A stretch of DNA of 64,000 bases. Origin: Maylandia zebra. Its lineage: Eukaryota > Chordata > Actinopteri > Cichliformes > Cichlidae. The notes under the pieces were generated by a model, which did not search any database, was not told where the DNA came from, and saw only the letters and a list, made by a program, of their open reading frames with translations. Location: the NCBI RefSeq assembly GCF_041146795.1, contig NC_135188.1:883419-947418 (forward strand), given 5' to 3'. The position numbers and the translations under genes are program-made. This document shows positions 23,090-35,817 of the stretch, piece by piece. How positions within the stretch are numbered: the first letter of the stretch is position 1; the number at the start of each line of letters is the position of its first letter.

Positions 23090-24600
23090 CTCAGGCTCTC
23101 GCCCGTGCGCACACATGCTGTCAGTCCTCCTGTGTGTGTGTGTTTATCTTTTATTTTCACCCATTCACACTCTGTTGGCCAGAATCCTTCGGACAGTCAT
23201 GAGTTGGCAGTGGGATTTTTTTTTTTTTTTTAAATATCCTCCAAAGTTGAGGAAGTGGATGTGTGAGTGCTAGAAATACTCATCTTTTTTTTTAATGATC
23301 TGTAAAATGTGATTGCATATTTCTTTGAACTGATGTGACATTAAGCCTAGCCAAAAGAAATCTCCCATGATTCTTTGCTGTGTAAATGAAGGAACTGCCC
23401 CCCTGCTGTGGTCATTGTGTGCCATCAAAGGGCTTAAAGCCTCTGCTGGATGTAACAGTTCCTCGAGACTCTTCATGGGACATGCCTGTCTGGTCCACTG
23501 TGGCTGTTACAGTGTCTTAGATACCAACGTGGCAGCTTCTTTGTTACAGCGTGCTGCGCCTCTGTTCTCGCCGTGCTGTGCAGCGAGGCCCTGTGAGGGC
23601 TGCCCATGTGCCACACAGCCTTTGACTCTGAAGGGGATGCATTATATTTTGTTTTATTTGCTGTAATTATAAAACAAAGCCTTGATTTCGGTGCTGGTAG
23701 CTCTGGCTTTCATATGTTTCCCACCTTGTTCCAGCGCAGAAGAGGTGGAGCTTAGCGGCGATCCGTGGACATCGATCAGCTCGATGTGTTTGCGGTTTTT
23801 TTGCTTGTGAGGGGAACTTTTTTTTTTTTCCACTTAACCCTGTCTTTCTTAAACTGTAGTGGTATGACTGTATATGACTTACTGTTTCTATGTGCATGCT
23901 TACTGAGAGTGTACAGATGTGTACATGCATCTCAGCTCTGTATCAATATTAACTGGCTCCCTCTTTATTATCAGAAAGGGCTAAAGCTGCAAACAGCCAA
24001 TAATAATCTCTCTGTAGAAACTAAATATGTGCTCACATATACTGCTGTACAGTATTTCAGTCTTCTGCCAATATTTCATATGAGCTTGTCATTTCCAGCT
24101 GGCCCATAAAAGAACCAGTACCAAATGAAATGCATGTGTTGCCTGTGTCAAACCTGAGTTCATGCTCAGACGCTGTGTGTAAATCTGCGTTCTTGTTTTT
24201 TACATTCGACCAAATCATGTGGAAACTGTTCGGTTCTCCCTCCATGAAACTTGTATCCTGCTCGTTGTCTTTATTGAGAAAGGGAGCTTTATATTTATTT
24301 TTGTAAATTTCTTTTTTCCTCACATTGTTTCCTCAGTTTTCATTGGCCAAGCTTCCCCGCTGTCACTTCCAGGACTGTCCGGTCTCATACTTCCTGCTTG
24401 CAGAAAGGAGAAATTCTAGTGTTTTGTTTTATATTTCTTCAGGTCCTGATATTTTTGGCTATGAGAGGGAAAAAACGGATAATGAAGAGCACATTGCTGA
24501 AATGTTTGTGATTGCCACACAATGACTCACTCATTGAGCATTTGGTGCTGCGTAGAGTTTTTGCTTTGTAATAAATGTTGCTGAAATTATAAATCTGCGT
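23090..24600 (+). other. ccdc50: ccdc50 3' UTR (extent uncertain)
   Basis: No coding exon follows the stop at 23087-23089. The stretch is AT-rich with long T runs and no repeat I recognise. It is read as 3' UTR up to the AATAAA at 24570, or to the one at 25046 if the transcript runs further. Confidence 0.5.
24570..24575 (+). terminator. ccdc50: Candidate ccdc50 polyadenylation signal
   Basis: AATAAA followed by TGTTGCTG lies about 1.5 kb past the stop codon. A second AATAAA at 25046-25051 is an alternative. Which one is used cannot be decided from sequence. Confidence 0.4.
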
Positions 24601-27600
24601 GGAGAACAAGCCCCTGTGCTGTACGCAGAAACTCTTCTCTCGTAGTGCGTTGAACAAACATGCAACTGTCATTGAACTACAGTGTGTGCTACTTGCTGTT
24701 GACAGAATGAGATGTGCCATATACGTGTTGTTTTTCAGGGACTTTACAAATTGGAGCGATTAAAAGTTGTGGTTGTAGCGGAGCTAGCGCACCCACTGTG
24801 GTGGGTCTCCCTAATTTATTCTTTGATGAGAACGCCACCTAGTGGACGTGCTTCCAGTTGGTGAGGGTACAGATCACAGTGATGTGTATTTGTGTATGTT
24901 GTGCTTCAGATATGACTTTACTTTCATGTGTTGTCTGTTTTCTTTGATTTAGGGCTTTATGCAATCTACCAATCATGAATCAACATGTTGGACTTTTAAA
25001 GTAAAATGAATTTAAGTTGCTTTTACTTGTAGCATCTCAAAATGTAATAAATTGCATCAGCATTTACACCATGAATACAACGTGTTTGTGAAGCTGTAGG
25101 CCACTCAGCACATCTCACCTGACATGCCCGCTTCATCCCACAGCTTTAGTTGATAAGAATACAGGGGGGGGGGTTAGTGTTAAAGGTCACATTAGTTTAT
25201 TGGTCAAGATATTCAGTGACCTTAGTTTCACTCCTCTGCTCATGACGACCTGCAGTCACCCCCTCTGGGGCCCGCTTGATGTGGGAGAACCCGTAATGCA
25301 GAACGTTTGAAGCCTTCAGTGACCTCTGACCCTGGCACATGTAACCACAGAGTTACCTGTAGTACAGGTTTTGAGTTTCCAAAGGCAGAAACTGCTCAAA
25401 GCCTCTGGGTTTGAGTCCTCTTGAAAACCTTAGACTTCAAGAAACTACACCTACTACTTAAAAGTCAGTTTGAACTGAGACTGTTCGTATCACTCCTCCT
25501 CTTCAGTTTTTAGTGTCACTTAGGTGATTTCAGCCATGCTAAATGAAAGGAAGACACAGTATAGCAGGAAGTGCTGCTTTATTTGTATTGCTGCATAGGG
25601 AAACAAGCAATCATTTTTCCTTTCATTATGCTAAAGTCATGTACTCAGTGTGCGATAACATCCTTATGTGAAGTGTTTAGTGCCAGCAGCAGGTAGCCTT
25701 TTATTGTCAGTTTTAATTCAATTCTGCCACTCTAAAGTACAGTCACACCCTTCCTCTGAGAACAGAGCTGGTTCACCAACATACCTGAAATACTGAAGGT
25801 TTGTCTGCAAGTGGTAACACCACTGCCATGCCCTCCATGGGATATGTCACAACTGAACTACTGGAAGTACACCTGAACAGCCAGAAAAGCAGCTGCTGCT
25901 GTGAACCTGTGATCGGCTTCAGTTTGGGCAGTCTTAAAGGAAACGCTACAATCCTCTGGAGATCAGACTCTGCTGGGACAGCAGATGCATGAGGTGGTCA
26001 GGCCCACCAGCATGCAGCTGTTGGGTTGTAGTGCTGCTAAATCAAATGATACAGTGGCGACACTGATGTTGACTCTGCTCGTGTAACAGTCAGTGACGCT
26101 GGAATAGTTCAATTATGCAGCCCAGATTTAAAACATGATTTACAGAAATCCCTCCAAACCATGTGGCAGGCAGCCCTGCGCTAAAGGCCGGGATGGGAAG
26201 TTACACACACGACCAGAAACAATGACTGAAATTTGAGCACAGAAATTCCCAGGCAAAGTTTCCAGCTGTGCGGATAACACAAGTTCTGCAGGCGGGAATC
26301 TCTCTGCGGACAGAGGCAGGCGTTTGGTGCTCTTCCTGTACCTGCCGGAGCTCACAACTGCGGGCCTACCGAGGTGTTGGTACCCGGTTAATGATACTGA
26401 GCACTGCGGGTCGCGCTGATAATCGCAGGTCAGCCGGACGCAACAGGTGTTTTTGATTGTCTGGGGGGTTTTTTTACCTGGAAACTGGGGAGGGGAAAAA
26501 CACGATTACATACATCCTGATCAGCAAGGCAGTTGGTTAAATGGTTAGCATAACTGCGCAAACAAAACAGCAGCACGGTGTGTGTCTACAGGTAAATGAG
26601 CTCACCTGTCCGGCGTGCAGGGTCAGCGGACCACTCGCGTTCAGCTCCTCTCAGAATGGTGAAGAAGCGGGTTTACTGCGAGGACTTGACTGTCTTTTCC
26701 GTGTCTCACCTGGCAGGTAGAAAGGTGAATGCAGCTGTCTATCTACTGGAGCACGCCGTGTTCAGACACGAAGACACACCCACTCATGAGAGAGAGCGAG
26801 AGTCACCGCCTTCTTACATTTCTGTCAATCCAGATTAGAGACGTTATTAAAGAGTAAATCATCTCGGGAGAGAGAGAACAAACATCGTTTCCTCTCATGA
26901 CTCGTTGATGTGAGTCTGCAAAGAAAAAAAAAGTGTCCGTCATCTTTAATCTAATTCACTGCATGTTTTAGTTTGTGTGCTCGTCCCCGTGAAGCCTGGG
27001 GCGCATCTGCAGGAAAAACCGGTAGAGGTTGTCAGAGAACTATTCTGTTAAGCCTTCCCGAGCCAACCCTCAGAGAGACAAAGAAAACCCCAGCTCTGCT
27101 TTTATGAGAGTTCAGGCCAGAAGTTACAAAATGTGAAGTGAAAAAAAGAAAGAAAGGTTGTCATTATTATTATCGTTACTTCTACACCCTTTGGCTTGGT
27201 GTATATAAGCATGTTGGAGATTGTAGGCCGGCTGGATAAGGGCTACATTTAATGTGAACACTTTAAACAGTAATAATATTTTTCATGCCAACAATCACTC
27301 CTACGGCAGCCTTGCATCAGCTGAGTTGCTTCTAGGGCCCCACCCTCAGCTAGAAACGAAGAAAAATCATTAACTATTTACGATCAGGATCATCAAATCT
27401 GCCACTTGAAGAACAAAGCTCATCATCTATCGCGACTTTTTCCAGAAACGCAGTTCTTAATCTGTAACGGGAGCGACATGTTTAGCCTAGATTTGGACTG
27501 ATGGATAATGTTTATCTTTTTCAAACAACCCTGACTCAGAATTATCACAGTCCCACTGGCGGTTATGTCAAAGCTGTAGAAAGTGCTCAGCGCCTAAATG

Positions 27601-30293
27601 CTGACAAAAGTAAACCTTCTCATCTCATCTAAAATAAAAAAAATTAGCAGGCCGTTTGGCCCGAGGCGCTCTGTGCTGTGCCTGATGCAGGAATGACACC
27701 CGACTGGTTTGAAGCAGCAGCTAGGCCCATCTACGGAGGGAGTCTCTGCTGAATGCATGCCAAGGCAGTCCTCCAAGTGTTGTTAAAGCAGGCACTGAAG
27801 AACATAAACGTACTGAATTTGTTTTGCCACACTGACCAGCCAGTGCAGTTACAGGACGCTGAATAATTGGATATGCGCAGAAAAACAAAAAGCGTGTCAT
27901 ATTTATGGAAGTCAAGCTAAAAACCGAGTGAACCAATATAGCAACTGCACATGTAAGAAGAAGTCACCTACGAATCTGCAGCCTGAGCGGATATCAGCAA
28001 CATGGTGTGTGTGTGTGTGTGTGTGTGTAGGGGGGGATTTCTGGCAGGTTGTTCCACGTTGTCCGTGTGTGAAACAGTCACTGCGTAAAAGAGGCCTTCT
28101 CTTCGTTTCTAAACATTTCCTACTAGCTGGGGGATCTGCTCTGTTCAAATAAAAGCTATTGTCTGCATGGTATGAGAGGACCCTGAGGAATTAAACTAAC
28201 AATGGAAATGAATGGCACATTTATAAGGGGGGAAGCCTGGACCATCTTCAAGGGAAACCATGTGTCCCTCTGAATTACATCGGTGCTACAGCTGGTGGAC
28301 ATGAGAAGATTCACTGTCGCCATTCGTTTGTTGAACGGTTTTATGAAGCTTTCTAAAATAACCAATAAGCACTGAGAGCATGTGCGCACATAACGTTAAT
28401 GTTTCAAGCCAGAGACAAGTTAGGAGCAATGAATTATTTGTGGGCCAAATAAAGTTTTGATCAATTCATTTTTGTCGTTTGGCTTTATTGCGCAAATATT
28501 CTTTTGATTGAACAAAGAAAAACTTGGTTCATGGACTGGAGCCAGCGTGTGCCACGCCAAACTTTAGCACTGAATCAGCCAGTGGAATGTGCGCATAATG
28601 AACGTGGTTAGCTCCGGTGTGTGGGGGTATACATAAATACGTACGGACATGTCCGGTGATTTTGCCGGGTCCCCCTGTAAACCTCAGTCTCACTGTGTTC
28701 TCGGTGCCTCCTGCACCTCGTCTTGCTCAGTGATGCCACTAGATGGCGTCTCACTCACATACTGTGGCCTGATTTTGAGCGTGGCACTGATCTTCATGTG
28801 TCTGACTGTGGCTGTGGAAAAAAGGCTGGTTTAGTCACCCATCTTCTTGGAACAGGTGTTGGCTTCTTTAAGAATTCCCCTGTAGTGCACTGCTACTTCA
28901 CATTCTTAATGAATCAGGGAACGAGTTCAACTTTCTCCCACAGTTCCTGCTCCTCTCTCCCAGCAGCTCACGTTGAAAACATTTGGCTGTCATGTTGTTG
29001 GTGGCTCACTGCTTTTCTCAGAAACGAGTTTACAGCGTAGCTCCTCCCAGATGCCCGCTTCCTCCCTTTGTGTGATAAAGGCCTGCATTATTCAGTATTT
29101 GCAAGGAAATCCTTGAATCTTTCCATTAAATCAAAAGTTATAACCTATGTTTACTGATATTTGGCAGGTGCTTTGCGTTTTCACGGGAAGCGAAGCCTGC
29201 AGTATTTCTGATCAGCTGCGCTAATTACCGACTGAACTCTTTAATCTGGCAGTTTAGTCCAGTTTAGTCCACTCAGGGTTCAGGGACTTTTCTGTTCACT
29301 GCACCAGTTTACTTTGAAGCATGCTCCTGTCAGCTTTTCACGTTTTGGGCTCACACATCTCACCGTGTGCTTGATACAGAATAGAAAACTCAAGAGTGAA
29401 AACTGGTTTGGCCAGCTCGGGCACAAACGGCAAATCAGATTATAAAGAATCGCATTAAAGACACAATGGTGCTTAAAAGAAGTATAGATATATATTTAAA
29501 TTAAAGAAAGATATAGCAGCTTTAAAAACTTACTATCATGTTACACAGAGCACTAATGCCCCAACACTGCTCAACAACAAGGTGCTGGAAATGAGGTCAT
29601 TAACAGAAAACTGATCTCAGAGGATTTTGTTATCCCAAGAAAAACAGCCTAAAGTGTGCCGGTGAAACACAGCATTTCTGCTTCTGAGACTTTTCCCATC
29701 CAAACAAACACTTTTACTTGTTAGAGGAAACAATCACAGCCTGCTGGAATTCGATAACAATCAAAATAAGTGCTGCTTTCTTTGTTTGGGAAGTAATTCC
29801 AGGGAATGTCGCTGTGTGATAAAATCGAGCTTTTTTCCCTCAGTGACAGTGAATTTTTATTTGCCTTTTATGTAAGCTCGACCTTTTGTAAAGGTTACTG
29901 TTTATCACTGTTCAAGTTGAAAAGCTCGCCTGTAAGAGTGAGAAAAGACCATGTTTAGATTTCATTCCAGAAGCTTAAGTTTGCCCGCTTTATCCAAAAA
30001 CTGGTGTTATGACCCAAGATCACGTAGGCCATGTGTGTGTGACTCCTCCCACCAGAGGATGGCTGTGGGCTTTTTCTCTCCTCTCTCTCAGGTGTGGACA
30101 CCTGGATGTGTCTTACTGGAGTCCAGTGCCGGCTGAGTGGAATTATTCCTGCTCTGCGATTGGATAATTGGCTGATCACGCAGTATTTAACAACAGCCAT
30201 GCTCCAAGCCACCACCCAATAAACCACTTGTGGGTCTGATTACTTAGACGGTCTTTGCCTAAAACCTTTTATCAGTTGGTATCAAATTGGTAT

Positions 30294-30295
<2 letters not shown>
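24600..30295. other. Intergenic DNA between ccdc50 and the Tc1 remnant
   Basis: No exon chain or known protein was recognised. A GC-richer patch lies at about 26260-26840. Short TG repeats occur at 28005-28028. A segment at about 29955-30245 ends with CCCAATAAACCACTTG and looks repeat-like but could not be assigned. I looked for OSTN, GMNC and TMEM207 coding blocks, expected by comparison with human, and found none. Confidence 0.45.
28005..28028. repeat. (TG)n microsatellite
   Basis: A pure TG run of about 24 bases, followed by a G run. Confidence 0.95.

Positions 30296-30371
<76 letters not shown>
30296..30371. repeat. (TG)n microsatellite, about 76 bp
   Basis: An uninterrupted TG run, long enough to be length-variable between individuals. 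Confidence 0.98.
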
Positions 30372-30372
<1 letters not shown>

Positions 30373-30639
30373 CTCATTGCTGTTGTAAATAGATTTGTAA
30401 AGTAGCGTTTGTGTCCCTCTGTCACTGTGTCTATATTGCAGCAGCCTGGTACGGGTCAGTTTTCTCCTGTTTGGGTAAAGTTGTCTTTTGGTTGTTGTTT
30501 TCACAGGGAAGCTTCGGGCCCTTCAGGGATCTTTTGTTTGTTATTCTTTTTGTTTGCTCGCTGCCAATGTAAATGGCTGCATAGCACTTTGGAAGGTAGT
30601 CTGTTTTTGCTCTTGGGTGGTGTGTGTGATTGGAGGTCA

Positions 30640-31050
30640 CTTTTCTTGTTGCGTTCACTCCAAGAACATAACACTAGTTTGGATGTGTGTTTGGGACCAT
30701 TGTCCTATTGGGACACCCAGTTGTCCCCAAGTTTCTGCCGTCTAGCTGTTGATTAGAGGTGAAGTTGAATTTGGAGTTGGTCCTCCTCCATCATCCACTT
30801 TGTGCAACACCAGCGTTACTGGCAGCAAAACAGCCCCAGAGCACGATGCTGCTCTGGGGCTGCACCACTGTTTGTACGGTGTTCTCAGGCTTGAAAGCCT
30901 CACTTTTACTCCTCCAAACATACTTTTTAAGCCTGGAGCCAAATAACTCAGTCTTTGTCTCATCTGAGCATAAAACATGTCTCCACATGGCAGCCTCTCA
31001 GTTATTAGCATCCCCTCATTGTTTCCTGAGGTCAGTTTCTTGATCATTAA
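30640..31050 (-). mobile_element. Tc1/mariner-type transposase remnant
   Basis: A minus-strand frame (30791-30988) reads WRHVLCSDETKTELFG, then YVWR, AFKPENTV and SSIVLWGCFAASNAG. This is the stretch around the second catalytic Asp (SDET) of fish Tc1-like transposases. Flanking DNA on both sides also matches the family in kind, but frames are interrupted and I found no terminal inverted repeats. It is a broken internal fragment of a plain DNA transposon. Confidence 0.88.
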
Positions 31051-31079
31051 TAAGCAGTCAGTCATTTCAGTCGTTATGC

Positions 31080-32640
31080 AAATGCACTGTTTAAAGGGTT
31101 GGGAAACCTGCAGTCAGCTGAGACTGAAGAAGTTAGTTTTGAATTAGTTTCTTTGTAGTTTTGATACGTATTTGTATAGTCCTACTTTCCTGCTTTCTGC
31201 AACCCTGCACTGTCCTCACAGAGCCTGTTTTTGAATCAGCTAAACCAGGCTTGTTAACCAGTCGGATGCAGGAGTCAATAAAAAAAAAAAAAATACAATT
31301 CTCCAAATAGTTGCAGCCCCATCTGTGTGGGTGTCGGCAGACATTTACATAACCAACAGAGGCTGAAGGCAGCATGTTAGTCTTGAAAGTCTGTGCTGGT
31401 ACGAAAGCTGAAAAACTGAGTGGAGTAAAGATGAGCGACTGCAGGGTCCAGATGTCTGAATCCAGCCGCTGGATCTGGTGGGCTGATTGAAACAGATGCT
31501 TACTCTATTTTCACAAACACAAAAATAAACGATGATCTGCAACGTTCTGCAGAGAAACATTAGTTACTGACAATCACGTGGAAAAAGGTTATGATACCCA
31601 AACAAAGTCACAGACCACTGTTCCCATGGCAACAGCGGAGGACAGTGAGTCACATCCCAGCACAAACTTCTCAGGAAGGGTCCAAACAACATTACAGAAG
31701 CTCAAAGCTCTTTGGGATTCAAATGTTCCCCTAATTGTCTGTTTTTAGTGCTACTTACTTTTCCAGCCTTTGATGCTCCTGTTTGAACTTTTTCAAGACA
31801 TTTTGCACCACCTTAGTTAGAATTGGGCAAATATTTAAACTGTACAAATGATGGAGGAGGATCCAGACAAACCAGAGGATGGGGGCATGGCTCTGACATA
31901 GCCAGGATTTCTTTGTGTTCGCTGGATCAATAAAACCTAAATCCCAAAAATTGTTTATCTTGTGACTTTATAAGTTCATAAATCTTTTTTTTCATTCAGT
32001 ACACTCTCAGTGCTGGCCTTTAATTTCCAGTGTGACAGATGCATATTAGACCTCTGAAACACAGAAGCTGCTACATTTGAGCATTGAGATCTGGCCACAA
32101 ACACTTATTTTCAGACTCAGTGAATCTATGCAAAGTCCTGTGACCATGCAGGGATTTCGCATTGATGTCAAGATGTTTTAAACTTTAACCAGCTGGACTC
32201 AAAGGGTCTGCTGCCAACTGCACAGGCACCACAGGACACTCCTGAAGGCCTTCTGACAGTGCGCCAAACAGTCAGAGCTTTTCTGACAAGTAAGCATGGA
32301 CCTGTACGTTTCTTACTTTTAGGGACACTTGTTGCACACACAGCACACACTGGAACCTGCTACTGTTGCTGAATGGCACATATTTAACTGCACAGTTACA
32401 AACCATCAGCTTTAGACTGCATTCCTTATTAAACCCTGCTCGTATGGAGTAAGGCTGACAAACACAGTATTATTATAGTGGGAATAACGTGTGCTTAGAT
32501 GAAAGATGACATATTATTCTTCAGGCTGGCATATGCTTTCAACTTGCTGTGAGAATAGAAGGAAGCCGGCTTCTCATCAGACAGTTTCACTTCAGGCTTC
32601 TGTGTTGTGCTGAAGCCAATTCAGATACTTGACGGGTACA
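31080..32640. other. Intergenic DNA before the claudin duplication
   Basis: No gene, RNA or named repeat was recognised. An A run lies near 31280. The right edge passes into sequence that is repeated upstream of the second claudin gene. Confidence 0.45.
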
Positions 32641-34121
32641 AAAAAGCGGGTTTCCTGATATTGTCACCAACCATCTGCTCCCTGCAGGCTCATAACGCGA
32701 CCCCCAGTGACCTTTATTTCCTTGTAAATAAACAATGACCTAAGCAGACTTTAAATAAGTTAATTAATAAATAACCCAAGTGCTAAAGGAAGGACAGACG
32801 TGATGTAATTAAGGCAAAGTCAGATGAAATCTGGGACTTGAATTGCAGCAAAATGTTTTGATGAAGCCATATTTCAGGAAAGGGCGGAGCCTGAGCCAAT
32901 CTAGCAGGCGATGCAGGCGACGTGTTTACAAACACGTATCCTGTGAACCAAATATGCTCGAATAATTTAGTAACTGTCAAAGGAAAAATAAAGAGTTTGT
33001 TCACGTAAGCACGAGCCTGCTGCTGTGCATCACAAAGGAAGAGTCACAATGAGGATGCTGACCGTCAGCGTTTGCTTCAAAGACCTTTAACGGATGTTTG
33101 GGACTCAAGAACAGCGCTGTGCAAAGACCTTGAGACATCCTTCATTCCTGTATATTTGGCTGCCAAAGACGCATTCTTGCAATTTCTTAAAGTGATCTGG
33201 AGCAAAGTTTCTCCCGACTTAGCAAACAAGCAATTTTCAATTGTGCCTCTAAGTTAGTATCGTCTCTTTAAAGAAAACAAATCATTTGTCTGTTTTTAGT
33301 TAAATCCATAAAAAAATGTCAAAGGAAACAGTTTGACATCCCCAAAGAGCTTTTAGGGGAACACCGGCCAAAATGTCAGCTTGGTGAGGTGTGCCCTTAA
33401 AAAACAAGTAGAGGACAAATCACAAGCCTCAACAGAGATCAGCAGCATCTGAAAGTCACATCCTTACAAAACATGGAAAAGTCCAGTGATCCAGTGATTA
33501 CAGGCTAGCAGGCTTTCAATGCAAATACATGTTACAAACCCAAAAAGAGAAACAACACTATTGTGACTCTCTGAGCGGCTGCAATGAGAATTAGCCAAAG
33601 CTTTTCCTGTCAACATGACTAATCAGCCAATTCATCCGTGACAGCTCAGAAACTGCGTCCAGCAACCTGACCTGCAGACTGTTCGGCTCAGGGCTGATCA
33701 TACAGCGCTAACTGTGTCTGCGTAGATTAAACTGGATCAGAGAGTCAGTGCCCTGATGTCCAGAGTAGTGGCACATGCAGGGTATATATTAGGTGATCGT
33801 CATCACAACAAATTAGGGGATCATGTAGGCTAATATTACATTTCTGCAGATTTGTAGGCTCAAAAGTTAAGACAGACATCAGGAGGTGTCTTCCAAAGAC
33901 CGTTTTTATTGTTTGTTTGAAAAAGAAACAACTGAACTATTAAAAAGGGACTTTCTGAATTATTTGAAAGAAGATAATAAAGAAATCGTGAACTGATTTC
34001 CCATTTGGCTTATTTTGATAGGAGCCTAAGCAAAGAACTGCAAAGGCCACGTGATGTTGAAGCGACTCTTCTTTAGAATAGTCGGTGTGATCCAGTCATC
34101 ACTTAATTAGCCCGATACCAC

Positions 34122-34190
34122 TTCCAGGAAAACGTTCTTCCCATCAAAGGCTGCGGAAGGAAAAAGGGGGCCTCACCCTTACACTTTAAA
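34122..34190 (+). promoter_or_regulatory. Claudin A promoter: STAT-like site and TATA-like box
   Basis: TTCCAGGAA (34122-34130) fits the TTCnnnGAA core bound by STAT factors. TTTAAA (34185-34190) is followed by AACAGGAGGCAGCAGCGC, which is shared with the second claudin gene. The spacing to the start codon is similar in both genes, 209 and 218 bases from the site. Function is inferred from this conservation. Confidence 0.55.
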
Positions 34191-34338
34191 AACAGGAGGC
34201 AGCAGCGCGCTCGCACAAAGGTCTGAGCAACTACGAGGGAGGGACTCCTTTAAATCAGCAACTACTGACTTCAGCGGCTGCTCATCACTGTTCTCCATCT
34301 CACAACAAGTCTCAGGACTTATTAATCTGCTGGATAAC

Positions 34339-35366
34339 ATGGCCGCGTCCGGACTGCAGCTCCTCGGCTTTTTTCTCTCTCTGGTCGGAGTCGCTGCCAC
34401 TGTTGCCGCCACTGTTATGGTGGACTGGAAGAAGCTGGTCCAGGGCAAGCACCGCTCCTATGAGGGCTTATGGATGTCCTGCGCTGGTGTTCAAGACAGA
34501 ATGACCTGTGAAATTTATCAGTCCATCCTGAAAATGCCGAGTAAGTTTGCATCGCACCTACAATCATCTCAAAGCAAGACGCTGCTTTTTGGGTAAAGTA
34601 AATGTAGTTACAGTTACTTCTTTGGATTTTAGCCACCGAGCCATCAGAGAACAAACCAAATCTCTTTCTCTCACCGGTGTAATAAAGCTACGATTTCTTA
34701 CCGATATTTGTGCTTCTGTCCGCCGCAGCTGAGATTCAGGTTACCAGGGCAGTGCTGCCGGTCAGCCTCCTCCTCTCTGCTCTGGCTGTACTCATCTCCA
34801 CAGTGGGGATGAAGTGCACCCACTTCATGGACGGTGTGCCAAAGAGCAAATCCATGATAGCGATGATCGGAGGAATCACGTTCATACTTTCAGGTGTGTC
34901 CAAAGCCTGTGCTCAGACTGAAGACAGAAGTCATAATGAAGTTAGCAGCTGAGAGCGGCTGTTATTGTAGTGAACAGGTGGGTCAGGATCCATGAGTGCT
35001 GCAATGATCAAAGATGTTTTCTTTCATTAGGCGTGTTGACCATCATCATCACCTCCTGGTTTGTCAACATGGTTCTTTCTTACAGTGGACACAAGCTGTT
35101 TAGGTACTGTCATCAAGACACACACACACACACGTATGCATACACATTGTAAATAAACACGCAGTGTGCTACATTAATGTTGCTCTGCTCTTTTTGGCAG
35201 ACCTGAGTTTGGTAATGCCGTGTTTGTGAGCTGGGTTGGTGGACTCCTCACTGCGGCCGGTGGTGCTTTCCTGAGCTGTCGGAGATGCTGGAGGACCAAC
35301 CCTCCAGTGTCCATGAGCTCCAGCCACTTTCTTTCTACCAATCACTCCAAGTCCAACTACGTCTAG
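34339..35366 (+). CDS. Claudin-1-like tight-junction protein, copy A
   Basis: Four exons: 34339-34540, 34729-34893, 35031-35103 and 35201-35366. They have GT-AG borders and encode 201 aa. The layout, with a 165-nt second exon, resembles CLDN1. The protein has four membrane spans: residues about 8-27, then three later hydrophobic runs. The claudin signature in the first outer loop is present as W30, G43-L44-W45, C48 and C57. The tail ends in KSNYV, a PDZ-binding end of the kind that docks to ZO proteins. Claudins seal or form pores in epithelial tight junctions. Loop 1 is shorter than in human claudin-1, with six fewer residues between W30 and GLW and one fewer between the cysteines. The assignment to claudin-1 rests on the N-terminus (GLQLLGF), GLWMSC, STVGMKC, EFGNAVF and the neighbourhood; another claudin name is possible. 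Confidence 0.9.
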
Positions 35367-35811
35367 TTGAAAAGGCCACAAGAACCTGAAGAAGGAGCCG
35401 GTTTCCCTTTGTGGATTATTTAAAGAATACGTCCATTCACTGAGAGGTCTTTGAGATCGGAGTGAGGATCGCTCAGAAGAAACTCCTTTGAATCTCCTTT
35501 GTCCTGGGTTTAAATGCCACCACAGCTCTGGTTTCTCCTGCTGTAAAGATGTCAGGGTTCAAAGTTTAAAGTCTGAAAAAGTCCACAATTCGATAAATAT
35601 ACAAGTGAGCATGTCAGGTGGAGTTTCTTCATAGTAGCACTGAAGACAAACAGTTTTTAATAGTTTGAAGTGTGGCCGCATGTAAAGTGGAGACAGCGTC
35701 ATTTCTGATACTTTTCCGATATACGGATTTGTTTGTGTGTGTTTTATGTGTTTATTTGTATCTGTGATGCTTCCCCTGATCAGATAACATTTTGTATATT
35801 TTGAGAAGAAA

Positions 35812-35817
35812 AATAAA
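35812..35817 (+). terminator. Claudin A polyadenylation signal
   Basis: AATAAA lies 446 bases past the stop and is followed by a TG/T-rich run from 35820, the expected downstream element. Confidence 0.7.

Noticed and set aside
26140-26456. Small frames in the GC-richer intergenic patch as an osteocrin or other 3q28 gene
   Set aside because: No osteocrin hallmark such as the FGIPMDRIGR-type block is present on either strand.
28649-29040. Possible membrane-protein exon (GLILSVALIFMCLTVAV)
   Set aside because: No matching splice sites, partner exons or homologue came to mind; hydrophobic short frames are common by chance.
29955-30245. Possible repeat end with CCCAATAAACC
   Set aside because: A poly(A)-like motif alone is not enough; no matching second end or coding part was found, so no element is named.
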